Below are positions 23,912-31,904 of a DNA stretch of 35,909 nucleotides, in pieces. Below the pieces are notes generated by a model. That model did not search any database and had not been told where the DNA came from. It was given only the letters and a program-made list of their open reading frames with translations. Location: assembly GCA_015067675.1 (NCBI GenBank), contig SVMB01000032.1, forward strand, positions 1 to 35,909. The letters are read 5' to 3'. The translations under genes and the position numbers were made by a program. Within the stretch, counting starts at the first letter, position 1. The number at the start of each line of letters is the position of its first letter. Source of the DNA: Oscillospiraceae bacterium (GTDB lineage: Bacteria; Bacillota; Clostridia; Oscillospirales; QAMX01).

Positions 23912-26113
23912 ATGATGACCGAACGTATTGCTTTTTTACGTGAACAGACCCTGAAAAGTCTCAATAAAACCGCCCGGCGCAGCATGCCTGCGGACTGGTC
24001 CACGGCGGACGCACCTGTGAGCCTGCCGGAGCGCAAGGCGCTGGCGCTGAAGAAGATTTTTGACGAAATGCCCCTCTTTATCGGTGAGCAGGAGCTCATC
24101 GTGGGCACCCGCACGCTCTACAAGCCCGCCGACACCAACACCGATGACCACAATGTTTTCGAATACCGTCTGGAAACCTATCCCCGCTATGTCACCGACG
24201 CCGAAATCGAGGCCTTCGGAAAAGACTGCAGCTTCTTCAACAAGACCCACTACACCCCGGACTTCGGCATTCTCCTGCACAAGGGCGTCTCCGGCATCAT
24301 CGCCGAGGCGGAGGCCAGAAAGGCCGATCCTGCGCTTGCCGCCCGGCACATCGAGTTTTTAAACAGCGTCATCATCGCCTATACGGGACTGCAGAATCTC
24401 ATCTCCCGCTACGCTGACCTCGCCGCCTCCATGGCAGCCGACGCTGACGGAGAGGAGCGCGCCAGGCTGGACAGCATCGCCGCGTGCTGCCGAAAGCTGG
24501 TCACGGGACGCCCTGAAACCTTCCGGGAGGCCGTGCAGCTTCTCTGGTTTGGTCATCTGGGCACGATTCTGGAGAGCTTCATGTTCATCTGCTACGGCAG
24601 GCTTGATGTGCTGCTGGGCGAATTTCTGGGCGACACGCCTCACGACGCGGCGGAAGAGCTGCTGGAATGCCTGCTGCTGAAGATGTACGATCAGGCCGAC
24701 ATCATCGACGGCGGCTACTTCAACAAGCATGAGGGGCAGCTGGTGGTCACCCTGGGCGGCGTCACCGCCGACGGCGGGAATGCGGTAAACGACGTGACGA
24801 TGCTGTTTCTGGATGCCATCGACGCGGTGCGTCTGCCGGAGCCGGAGTTCAATTTACGCATAAGCCGCAAGAATCCCCCGGAGTTTCTCGACCGGGCAGC
24901 CAGACTCACCGTCTCCGGCTGCAACTTCATCTCCTACTACAACGACGATCTCTTCGTCGATGCCATGGTGGGCGTGGGCATCCCGGCAGAGGAAGCCCGG
25001 CTCTACGGTTTTGACCTCTGTCAGGACATCAACATCCCCGGCCGGGGCGACTTCTACAACGCAGGCACCCTGTCGCTGAGCCACGGACTGATGACACTGC
25101 TGAAAAGCAAGAGCGACTTTGCATCCTTTGACGAGCTGCTTAGTTCCTACAAGGAGCTGCTCGCCGACACTGCCCGGCAGGCAATCGAACGCTTCAACGC
25201 AGGGTACGACCTCATCAGCCTCTACCGCGACGGAAAGTACGACGAATACTTTGCCCATATCCGGGAGCAGGGTGCGACTTCCTGGGCCGGACGTCATCCC
25301 ATGGCGCCGCTGCCGTTTTTAAGCGCCCTCTATCACGGCACCATTGAGCAGGCCATGGACATGATCTACGATCCGATGCCGGTGAAGGCCAAGGGTACGA
25401 TGATCGGCTGCAGCGTGGAGGCGATCAACTCTCTCGCGGCGATCAAAAGCGTGGTCTACGACCGGGGGCTCTACACCCTCCCCGACGTGGTGCAGGCCTG
25501 CATCGACGACTTCCGTGGCGAGGGTCAGGAGATCATGCGCCGCATCCTCTGGAATGCGCCCAAGTGGGGCAACGACGATCCCTACGTGGATGAAATCGCG
25601 AAGGACGTGCTGGAATTTGGTATGCGGGAGTTTGCAAAGTACCGCACGAACACGGGAGATGTGTTCCTCACAGGCATTCACCAGCCCCATCCCGTAGCCA
25701 CCGGCTGGGGACTGATGGCGATGCCCGAAGGACGGCATGACAAAACCCCGGCTGCGGTCACGCTGACGCCGGAGAGCGGCACGATGAAGAACGGCGCCAC
25801 GGCGGCGCTCAAGTCCGCCTCCATCTTTGACACGTCCCTCATCCAGTGGAACTTCTGCGTGATGGTCAACTACTACGCCTCGGTCTTTGAAGGCAACGGC
25901 GGGCATGAGCTCTTCAAAAAGCTCCTGACCACCTACTTCGCCGACGGCGGTATGCAGCATCAGCCCAACGTCATGGACGCAGCGCAGCTTCGTCAGGCGC
26001 AGATTGAGCCTGAGAAGTACAAGGATCTGATCGTGCGTCTCTGGGGCGTGTCGGCCCACTTCGTGGATCTGCCCAGAGAGCTGCAGGATGAGATGATCGC
26101 CCGGCTTGCGTAA
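23912..26113 (+). CDS. Divergent glycyl radical enzyme (PFL-like), substrate unknown
   Basis: The 733-residue protein has the PFL-like N-terminal domain (IGEQELIVGTRTL near 57-69; HYTPDFGILLHKGVSGIIAE near 113-132) and the C-terminal glycine-radical domain. The thiyl cysteine is Cys370, but its motif is LCQDI where diol dehydratase, choline lyase and isethionate lyase families have GCVEP. The radical glycine is Gly712 in VRLWGVSAHF, where the usual pattern is RVxGYS. The paired activase is directly upstream, so it is likely functional. The missing glutamate after the cysteine argues against the known dehydratase/lyase mechanisms. Context (sulfatase, GH28-like, GH78-like) suggests a sugar-derived substrate; no microcompartment genes are present. 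GGAGGAAC precedes the ATG. Confidence 0.88.
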   Translation: MMTERIAFLREQTLKSLNKTARRSMPADWSTADAPVSLPERKALALKKIFDEMPLFIGEQELIVGTRTLYKPADTNTDDHNVFEYRLETYPRYVTDAEIEAFGKDCSFFNKTHYTPDFGILLHKGVSGIIAEAEARKADPALAARHIEFLNSVIIAYTGLQNLISRYADLAASMAADADGEERARLDSIAACCRKLVTGRPETFREAVQLLWFGHLGTILESFMFICYGRLDVLLGEFLGDTPHDAAEELLECLLLKMYDQADIIDGGYFNKHEGQLVVTLGGVTADGGNAVNDVTMLFLDAIDAVRLPEPEFNLRISRKNPPEFLDRAARLTVSGCNFISYYNDDLFVDAMVGVGIPAEEARLYGFDLCQDINIPGRGDFYNAGTLSLSHGLMTLLKSKSDFASFDELLSSYKELLADTARQAIERFNAGYDLISLYRDGKYDEYFAHIREQGATSWAGRHPMAPLPFLSALYHGTIEQAMDMIYDPMPVKAKGTMIGCSVEAINSLAAIKSVVYDRGLYTLPDVVQACIDDFRGEGQEIMRRILWNAPKWGNDDPYVDEIAKDVLEFGMREFAKYRTNTGDVFLTGIHQPHPVATGWGLMAMPEGRHDKTPAAVTLTPESGTMKNGATAALKSASIFDTSLIQWNFCVMVNYYASVFEGNGGHELFKKLLTTYFADGGMQHQPNVMDAAQLRQAQIEPEKYKDLIVRLWGVSAHFVDLPRELQDEMIARLA

Positions 26114-26154
26114 AACAAAACGCTTGTCATACGCCGCAGTAGGAGGAAATCCGT

Positions 26155-27429
26155 ATGATTAACGCAAACGACTGCCTCTGTCTCACCGACAACGAGACCA
26201 TCGACTATGCCATCGCCCACCGCGGCGACGACGGGATCGTCGTCATCCCGCCCCGGGTGTCCCACATCGAGCCGGAGCGCAGCTACTGGCTTCTCGACCG
26301 GGCGATTCTGCTGCCTGAAAACACCACGGTGGTGCTGCAGAACTGCAGACTCAAGCTCTCCGACCGCTGCCGGGACAATTTCTTCCGCACGGCCAACTGC
26401 GGCTTCGGCTTTCCCGATCCCGCACCGATTGAAAACGTACATATCCGGGGCGAGGGGCTGTGCATCCTGGAGGGTGCGGATCATCCCCGCGCCACCGGCG
26501 ACAGTTCAAAGCTGCAGCACAATCCCTGTCCCCATTATCCCGCGGACATCATCGCAATCGACGCCGACTGGGTGCCGCGTGAGCGCAAACAGTCCGGGAA
26601 GCTTGATTTCTGGGACGTGCACAACCACTCCTACGGCACCGACGCGGGAAAGCCCGACGAATCCCAGTACGGTGACTGGCGGGGCATCGGCGTGCTCTTT
26701 GCCAGAGCCCGGCATTTCTCCGTCTCGGGACTGCGCATCGTGGAATCCCACGGCTGGGGCATCTCGATGGAGGACTGTTCCTACGGACGCATTGAGAAGA
26801 TTGACTTCGACGCCCGGATGCACAAGGAAATCGACGGGATGGTCATGAACATGGAGAATCAGGACGGCATCGACATCCGCAACGGCTGTCACCACATCAC
26901 CATCACCGATATCACCGGTCAGACCGGCGACGACGTCATCGCCCTGACCGCCATCGTGCCAAACCAGGAAACCTTCCGTCCCGGCGGCTCCCTGTGCTCC
27001 ACCCACGTCATGCCAAACGACTGGTCAAAGCGTGAACGGGACATCCACGACATCATCATCCACAACGTGACCGCGTTTTCCTACCTCTGCTGGGTCATCC
27101 GGTTACTGCCTGCCAACACCAACATCTACAACGTGGTGATCGACGGCGTCATCGATGCCCGTCCTGCGGACAGTGAGCCCGTCGGCGGCACGCTGCTGCT
27201 GGGTGACGGCGGCGGCTACGGCGACAATCAGCCGGAGAGCATGCGCGGCATTTCGATCTCCAACGTCATCTGTGCCTCCGGCACCGCCGTGACGCTGGCG
27301 GGGTACATGAAGGACTCCGTGATCTCAAACGTTGTCAACAAAAACCCCGCAACCCCCGTGCTGAACGTGATCCGTCCCGACGGCATGACCAATGTGGTCA
27401 CCGCAGGGCTTGTCCAGGCGGGCAGCTGA
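26155..27429 (+). CDS. GH28-like right-handed beta-helix glycosidase
   Basis: The 424-residue protein is a parallel beta-helix protein. NQDGID (235-240) and TGDDVIAL (257-264) match the NTDG and GDD motifs of GH28 polygalacturonases, giving Asp237, Asp259 and Asp260 as candidate catalytic residues. The GHG and RIK motifs of plant-pectin GH28 enzymes are not evident, so the substrate may be another uronic-acid or rhamnose linkage, and a distant relative with lyase activity is possible. No signal peptide. It lies 41 bp after the glycyl radical enzyme gene with an AGGAGGAA site, and 46 bp before the GH78-like gene. The two enzymes together recall rhamnogalacturonan-type glycans. Confidence 0.72.
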   Translation: MINANDCLCLTDNETIDYAIAHRGDDGIVVIPPRVSHIEPERSYWLLDRAILLPENTTVVLQNCRLKLSDRCRDNFFRTANCGFGFPDPAPIENVHIRGEGLCILEGADHPRATGDSSKLQHNPCPHYPADIIAIDADWVPRERKQSGKLDFWDVHNHSYGTDAGKPDESQYGDWRGIGVLFARARHFSVSGLRIVESHGWGISMEDCSYGRIEKIDFDARMHKEIDGMVMNMENQDGIDIRNGCHHITITDITGQTGDDVIALTAIVPNQETFRPGGSLCSTHVMPNDWSKRERDIHDIIIHNVTAFSYLCWVIRLLPANTNIYNVVIDGVIDARPADSEPVGGTLLLGDGGGYGDNQPESMRGISISNVICASGTAVTLAGYMKDSVISNVVNKNPATPVLNVIRPDGMTNVVTAGLVQAGS

Positions 27430-27475
27430 TGCCCCGACGCCTTGTGCAGGCATTTGCCGAAGGAGGATATTCTTT

Positions 27476-29698
27476 ATGAAGGCCAAGTGGATCACCGCAT
27501 CGCCGGTTTCCGATCAGGCGGCGCTGTATGTTTTCAGCAAACGCTTCACCGTAACAGCACCCGTCACGGATTTCACGGTGCGCATCAGCGCGGACACGCG
27601 CTACCGGCTCTTCATCAACGGCCGCGAGCTCTCCCGCGGTCCCTGTCAGGGCGGCGAACAGGTCCGCTACTACGAGGAGCTTTCCTGCGGGGACGCGCTG
27701 ATCTGCGGCGAAAACGAAATCACCGTTCAGGTACTGCATCTGGTATCCCCGTACTTCTACACCACCGCCTACCACGAGGACAAACCCGCTCTCTGGTTTG
27801 AGGGACGGCTCTCAACTGCCGACGGCGTGACCGCAATCTGCTCCGATGAAACCTTCACCGTGCGCCGCCGGGACGATATCACCTTCACCGGCCGCAGCTT
27901 CTGGTCGATCCCCCCCTTTGAAGTGGTTCGCGGCGAGCCTGCGTACACAGAGCTTGCATGCCGGGTGCTCTATGTGCCGCAGATCACCCCGGAGCAGCCG
28001 CTGTCGGCGCTTGCATGGGGTTCCCGGGAAAAGTACACTCTGGAAAAGCGGCCGATTCCGCTCTTTCATCCCCAGGAAAAGCGTGAACTGAAGGTTGTGC
28101 GCACCTTCACCGATGACGACAGATACAACATCATCCTCGATGCGGGAAGCTACACCACCGCCATGGTTTCCTGCGATTTTCAGGCCGACGCGGGCACGGA
28201 GCTGCGGCTGATCTACGCTGAGTGCGTGCAGCTTCGCGGCGACGACGGCAGGCTGTACAAGGATATGCGTGACGACCCCGACGGGATCATCGTCTCCGAC
28301 GCGGTGGATACCCTCTTTGCATCGGGCAATGCCCAGACCCACAGTTTCTTTCAGCACCGGGCCTTTCGCTTCATCCGCGTCGAATGCTCATCCCCGCCCC
28401 GGTATTGCCATGTCTTTGCCGCAAGATACACCTACGATTTCGAACAGAATGCCACAAACGGCGGTGTGGGCTCCTTTGAATGCTCCGACGAGCGATACAT
28501 GCAGATGTGGAACGTCAGCCGCAACACGCTGGAATGTACGACCCATGAGCTGATGGTGGACTGCGCCTTCTACGAGCAGCAGGAATACGTGGGGGACGTC
28601 CGCTTTGAAGCAAACTACGCATGGCGGCTGTCAAACGACAGCGCCATGCAGCGCAAGGTGCTCATCGACACCGTCCAGTCCCAGCAGGCTGACGGACAGA
28701 TCCGCGGCAACTATCCCAACTACATCGTACAGATTCTCAACGTCTGCTCCTACTATTTTATCTACCTGCTCCGCGAATACCTGCGTTTTACCGGCGATAC
28801 AGACTTTGCCCGGCAGCTTACCGGCGTCTGCGACCGGGTGCTGGGGTATTACGAGCAGTCGCTGACGGCGCAGGGACTGGTGCTGCCCCGCAGAGGCTGC
28901 CGGTTTCTGGACTGGGTTGCATCGTGGGACAAGGGACTGCCCAACAATGCACAGGACACGCCGCTGACCGTGGAAAGTCTGATGTACGCCGCCGCGCTCA
29001 ACGATGCCGCCGAGATCTGCTCAGCCTGCGGCCGTCACGGTCTGGCGGAAGAATACCGCGAGCGTGCCGGGCGTCTCATCGCCGCCGTCAACGCCCTCTG
29101 CTACGATACAGAGGCCGGGCTCTACATCGACGGCCCGGGGCTTCCGGGTTTGAGCGAGCATGCAAACGTCTGGGCAATCCTTGCAGGCGCCGTGACGGGA
29201 GATGCCGCCCGCGATCTTGCACAGCGGATGATGACCCGTCCGGATGTGGCCCGATGCAGCTTCTCCAAGCATTACGACACCCTCCGCGCTTTTGAAAAGG
29301 CCGGCTGCTACGATCTGTACGCCGCCGAAATCCTGTCCCAGTGGGAGGATATGCTGGACCGCCACTGCACCACCTGGTGCGAAAGTCTCTCCTTCCCCCG
29401 CAGCGAATGCCACGGCTGGTCCTGCATCCCGATGTATGAAATGTCGGCGATGGTTCTGGGCGTATATCCGACGGAAAACGGGTTCGGGAAGGTCAGAATC
29501 CGGCCTCACACGCTGGGGCTTGGCCATGCCCGCGGACGTGTTCCCATGCCCTGCGGCTGGATCGACGTCGATTGGCGCAAAGCAGACGGGATCTTCTCTC
29601 TGGAAGTCTCCTCCAGCCGTCCGGTGGAGATGGAAATCATCTGTCCGGGCGGGCGAAAGGCCTGTGTCCTGACCGATCATTACGCGATCACGGAATAG
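27476..29698 (+). CDS. GH78-like alpha-L-rhamnosidase
   Basis: The ATG at 27476 follows AAGGAGGAT by 7 bp, giving 740 residues. The N-terminal beta-domains include the RISADTRYRLFINGREL lectin-like segment, followed by an (alpha/alpha)6 barrel from about residue 345 and a C-terminal beta-sandwich. The GH78 signature region reads DCAFYEQQEYVGD (362-374) in place of DCPxRxERLGWTGD, so the general acid could be Glu367 or Glu370. FLDWVASWD and SECHGWS (His646) match the later active-site segments. Enzymes of this family cut terminal alpha-L-rhamnose; the altered signature makes the exact sugar uncertain. No signal peptide. It is the last gene of the operon, followed by a strong terminator. Confidence 0.8.
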   Translation: MKAKWITASPVSDQAALYVFSKRFTVTAPVTDFTVRISADTRYRLFINGRELSRGPCQGGEQVRYYEELSCGDALICGENEITVQVLHLVSPYFYTTAYHEDKPALWFEGRLSTADGVTAICSDETFTVRRRDDITFTGRSFWSIPPFEVVRGEPAYTELACRVLYVPQITPEQPLSALAWGSREKYTLEKRPIPLFHPQEKRELKVVRTFTDDDRYNIILDAGSYTTAMVSCDFQADAGTELRLIYAECVQLRGDDGRLYKDMRDDPDGIIVSDAVDTLFASGNAQTHSFFQHRAFRFIRVECSSPPRYCHVFAARYTYDFEQNATNGGVGSFECSDERYMQMWNVSRNTLECTTHELMVDCAFYEQQEYVGDVRFEANYAWRLSNDSAMQRKVLIDTVQSQQADGQIRGNYPNYIVQILNVCSYYFIYLLREYLRFTGDTDFARQLTGVCDRVLGYYEQSLTAQGLVLPRRGCRFLDWVASWDKGLPNNAQDTPLTVESLMYAAALNDAAEICSACGRHGLAEEYRERAGRLIAAVNALCYDTEAGLYIDGPGLPGLSEHANVWAILAGAVTGDAARDLAQRMMTRPDVARCSFSKHYDTLRAFEKAGCYDLYAAEILSQWEDMLDRHCTTWCESLSFPRSECHGWSCIPMYEMSAMVLGVYPTENGFGKVRIRPHTLGLGHARGRVPMPCGWIDVDWRKADGIFSLEVSSSRPVEMEIICPGGRKACVLTDHYAITE

Positions 29699-29720
29699 TC
29701 CGAATCATTGAAAACAAACA

Positions 29721-29755
29721 AGCGGATGAGAAACGCTTTCGGTTTCTCATCCGCT
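29721..29755. terminator. Bidirectional terminator between convergent genes
   Basis: A perfect 14-bp stem, AGCGGATGAGAAAC (29721-29734) with its complement at 29742-29755, a 7-nt loop and a following GCTTTTTCATTT. It ends the sulfatase/glycyl radical operon and also serves the minus-strand gene that ends at 29766. Confidence 0.85.
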
Positions 29756-29765
29756 GCTTTTTCAT

Positions 29766-31706
29766 TTACGCTTCTTCCCGCAGGGCAAGCTCCAGCGTGT
29801 GCACCTGCTTTGTCAGCTCCTGACGGGCAAACAGCCAGTTATAATGGGAGTTGCCGATGAAGCACATCCGCGAGTCGTCGCAGAGCAGATGGCCCGGGTC
29901 GCTCACCCGGCCTTCCAGGCCCGTGATCGCCCACGGCTTGAAGCGTCTGCCGCCTGCGAGCACCTCCACATGGGTCAGGCCGATGCCGCCGTAGCCCCAG
30001 GCGTCCAGCCGCAGTCCCACCGGCTCCTTTCCCGCAAGCGCCGGGATCGTAAGGAACACGTCGTAGAAGTCCTCGTCGCCGCTGCAGGGGCCTTCAAAGA
30101 CCTTTTCCTCGCTGCCGTCGGCGAATTTCAGCGTCCAGCGCAGCCGCTCGCCTCCCGAGCCCTCATAGAAGAACAGTCTCACCAGCAGGCACGCCTTCTC
30201 ACCGAATACCGCGCCGCGTGCCGTTTCGGCGCAGCTGCGAAGGGTCGCCGCCCGCGTCTGCAGTTTCTTCACCAGATTCTCCGTGGAAATCCCCGCGCGG
30301 GTATGCTCCCAGGCTTCCAGAAGCTGGGCAAGCCGGGCTTCAACCGTCGCGGCATCGGCTTCATAGCCCCGGGCGACGGCTTCCATGTCGCCCTCCCGGA
30401 TGCCGCAGCGATGCTCCATCAGCGCATAGTCAAGCCGCCGCTTCGTGATGCCCAGCAGCACGTCCTGCACCCGCCAGCGATAATCCTCCGCCACGTCCCG
30501 CGCCATCTGCGTCATCTGTCCGGACGCTGCGGCGATCTCCCGGTCAAGCTGCCGCAGCAGTCCCCGGCAGCTCTGCTCGCGCCAGAACTTCTCCTCCGTC
30601 ACCGGGAAGGTGATCTCCGGCGTGGAGGTGCGGACGCGGTCGTCGATGAGCAGCGCGCTCTCCATCGCGTCGGTGAAGCTCTCCGGCAGGGTCTCGCCCA
30701 GCTCCCGGCGCAGGCTCCGGTTCAGCCGTGCATGCAGATCGTCGGGGTCTATGCCCTGCCAGAGCAGTCCCGCGCAGGCTATCGACGGATAAAGCTCCGG
30801 CAGCGGCGCTGTTCCCCGGTTCCAGATCGTGAACAGTCCGCCCAGAGGCCGGTATTTGGCGGCGTAGGACGTGAAGGACTCCACATTGTGCAGCTCCGGC
30901 CGCACCGACATCACATAATCAAAACCCATACGCTCATACAGCGCAAACAGGTCGTCCTGCTGGGAGTCGGAGAAATGTCCCCGCAGCTTATCGCCGATCC
31001 AGCGGTAATTCCAGCAGCACAGTACGATATCCCGGGGCAAAAGCGCCAGTTTATCCTGAAAATGCTCGAACATATCTTCCCAGATCATCATCCGCTTGCC
31101 AAGGGAGGTAATAAGCTTGTGGGTGCGCAAGATATGCTGCACGAAGATATCGCCGATGGACTCCCCAGCCTCGATACGGGCGCGGCAGAGCTCGCAGTAG
31201 CCCACGTTCCAGGTCTCGTCAAGTCCCACGTGGAAGTAACGTCCCGGGAAGAGGGCTGCCACCTCGGTGATATAGCGATCGAAGAAGGTGTAGGTTTCCT
31301 CAAGGGAGGGGCAGACGTCGATGTAGTAGGGCTTACCGGCGGGCGTGAAGCGTCCGGCGATGCCGCCGCGCAGCTCGGCAAGGTGCAAAAGCTCAGGGTG
31401 CCGCAGGAAGCGCTGGGTATGGCCGAGATTGGACACCACGGGGATGAGTTCCAGACCCAGTTCGTCGGCTCTGGCAACCATGGTACGGATGTCGTCGGGG
31501 GAATAGGACTCCTCCGGCGCGGAATAGGGATAGGAGGGCGTCGCCACGCGGTCCTCCAGGTAAAGTACCACTGTATTATAGCCGCTGCGCTGTGCCAGGG
31601 CAAAGAAGTCAAGCACCGTATCCACGTTTTCACGGATGCTGGCCAGTTCCAGCTGGACGGCCTTCATTTCCCAGTCTTTTGGCGCGATGGGGGTTTTTCT
31701 CTGCAT
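29766..31706 (-). CDS. GH20-like beta-N-acetylhexosaminidase
   Basis: I choose the ATG at 31704-31706 (646 residues): GGAAAGGAT lies about 9 bp upstream, whereas the ATG at 31745 overlaps the -10 box of the promoter. The barrel runs over about 10-350. FHVGLDET (158-165) matches the GH20 HxGGDE signature, with Asp163 and Glu164 as the polarising and acid residues; the second glycine is replaced by leucine. Helical and beta domains fill the C-terminal half, including a jelly-roll that may bind sugar. No signal peptide. It would release GlcNAc or GalNAc. It is divergent from the FAD oxidoreductase with a shared inverted repeat between the promoters. Confidence 0.78.
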   Translation of the reverse strand: MQRKTPIAPKDWEMKAVQLELASIRENVDTVLDFFALAQRSGYNTVVLYLEDRVATPSYPYSAPEESYSPDDIRTMVARADELGLELIPVVSNLGHTQRFLRHPELLHLAELRGGIAGRFTPAGKPYYIDVCPSLEETYTFFDRYITEVAALFPGRYFHVGLDETWNVGYCELCRARIEAGESIGDIFVQHILRTHKLITSLGKRMMIWEDMFEHFQDKLALLPRDIVLCCWNYRWIGDKLRGHFSDSQQDDLFALYERMGFDYVMSVRPELHNVESFTSYAAKYRPLGGLFTIWNRGTAPLPELYPSIACAGLLWQGIDPDDLHARLNRSLRRELGETLPESFTDAMESALLIDDRVRTSTPEITFPVTEEKFWREQSCRGLLRQLDREIAAASGQMTQMARDVAEDYRWRVQDVLLGITKRRLDYALMEHRCGIREGDMEAVARGYEADAATVEARLAQLLEAWEHTRAGISTENLVKKLQTRAATLRSCAETARGAVFGEKACLLVRLFFYEGSGGERLRWTLKFADGSEEKVFEGPCSGDEDFYDVFLTIPALAGKEPVGLRLDAWGYGGIGLTHVEVLAGGRRFKPWAITGLEGRVSDPGHLLCDDSRMCFIGNSHYNWLFARQELTKQVHTLELALREEA

Positions 31707-31743
31707 GGACGTATCATCCTTTCCGACGGGTTTTGTTGATATC

Positions 31744-31772
31744 ATGATACACGTTCAGGGGAAAAGTTGCAA
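31744..31772 (-). promoter_or_regulatory. Promoter of the GH20-like gene
   Basis: On the minus strand, TTGCAA (31767-31772), 17-bp spacer, TATCAT (31744-31749). It implies an mRNA start near 31736, which rules out the ATG at 31745. Confidence 0.65.
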
Positions 31773-31790
31773 TTGTTTTGTTGAACAATT
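31771..31790. promoter_or_regulatory. Inverted repeat, candidate operator
   Basis: A perfect 7-bp repeat AATTGTT (31771-31777) and AACAATT (31784-31790) with a 6-bp centre lies between the two divergent promoters and touches the -35 of the GH20-like gene. A regulator of the LacI or similar type could bind here; none is encoded next to it. Confidence 0.45.
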
Positions 31791-31836
31791 TAGCTATCCA
31801 CAGATTGGTGAGATTGCCGAGAGCACGCCGCGGCTG

Positions 31837-31865
31837 TTGACAGGATTCCCGTGCGGCTGTACAAT
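31837..31865 (+). promoter_or_regulatory. Promoter of the FAD oxidoreductase gene
   Basis: A perfect TTGACA (31837-31842), 17-bp spacer, TACAAT (31860-31865). GGAGG at 31892-31896 follows. Confidence 0.7.
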
Positions 31866-31904
31866 AGAAGCAGATATGTTGCTTTTTCGACGGAGGTATC
31901 TGAT

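Noticed and set aside
23912..26113. B12-independent propanediol dehydratase linked to fucose or rhamnose fermentation
   Set aside because: The GCVEP motif of these enzymes is not present and no microcompartment shell or aldehyde dehydrogenase genes are nearby; kept only as a remote option.
29799..31739. 646-residue plus-strand reading frame
   Set aside because: Antisense to the GH20-like gene, which has catalytic motifs, promoter and ribosome site; the plus-strand product is low-complexity and unrecognisable.
31744..31749. ATG at 31745 as start of the GH20-like gene
   Set aside because: It overlaps the -10 box of the likely promoter and lacks a ribosome site; the ATG at 31706 has one.
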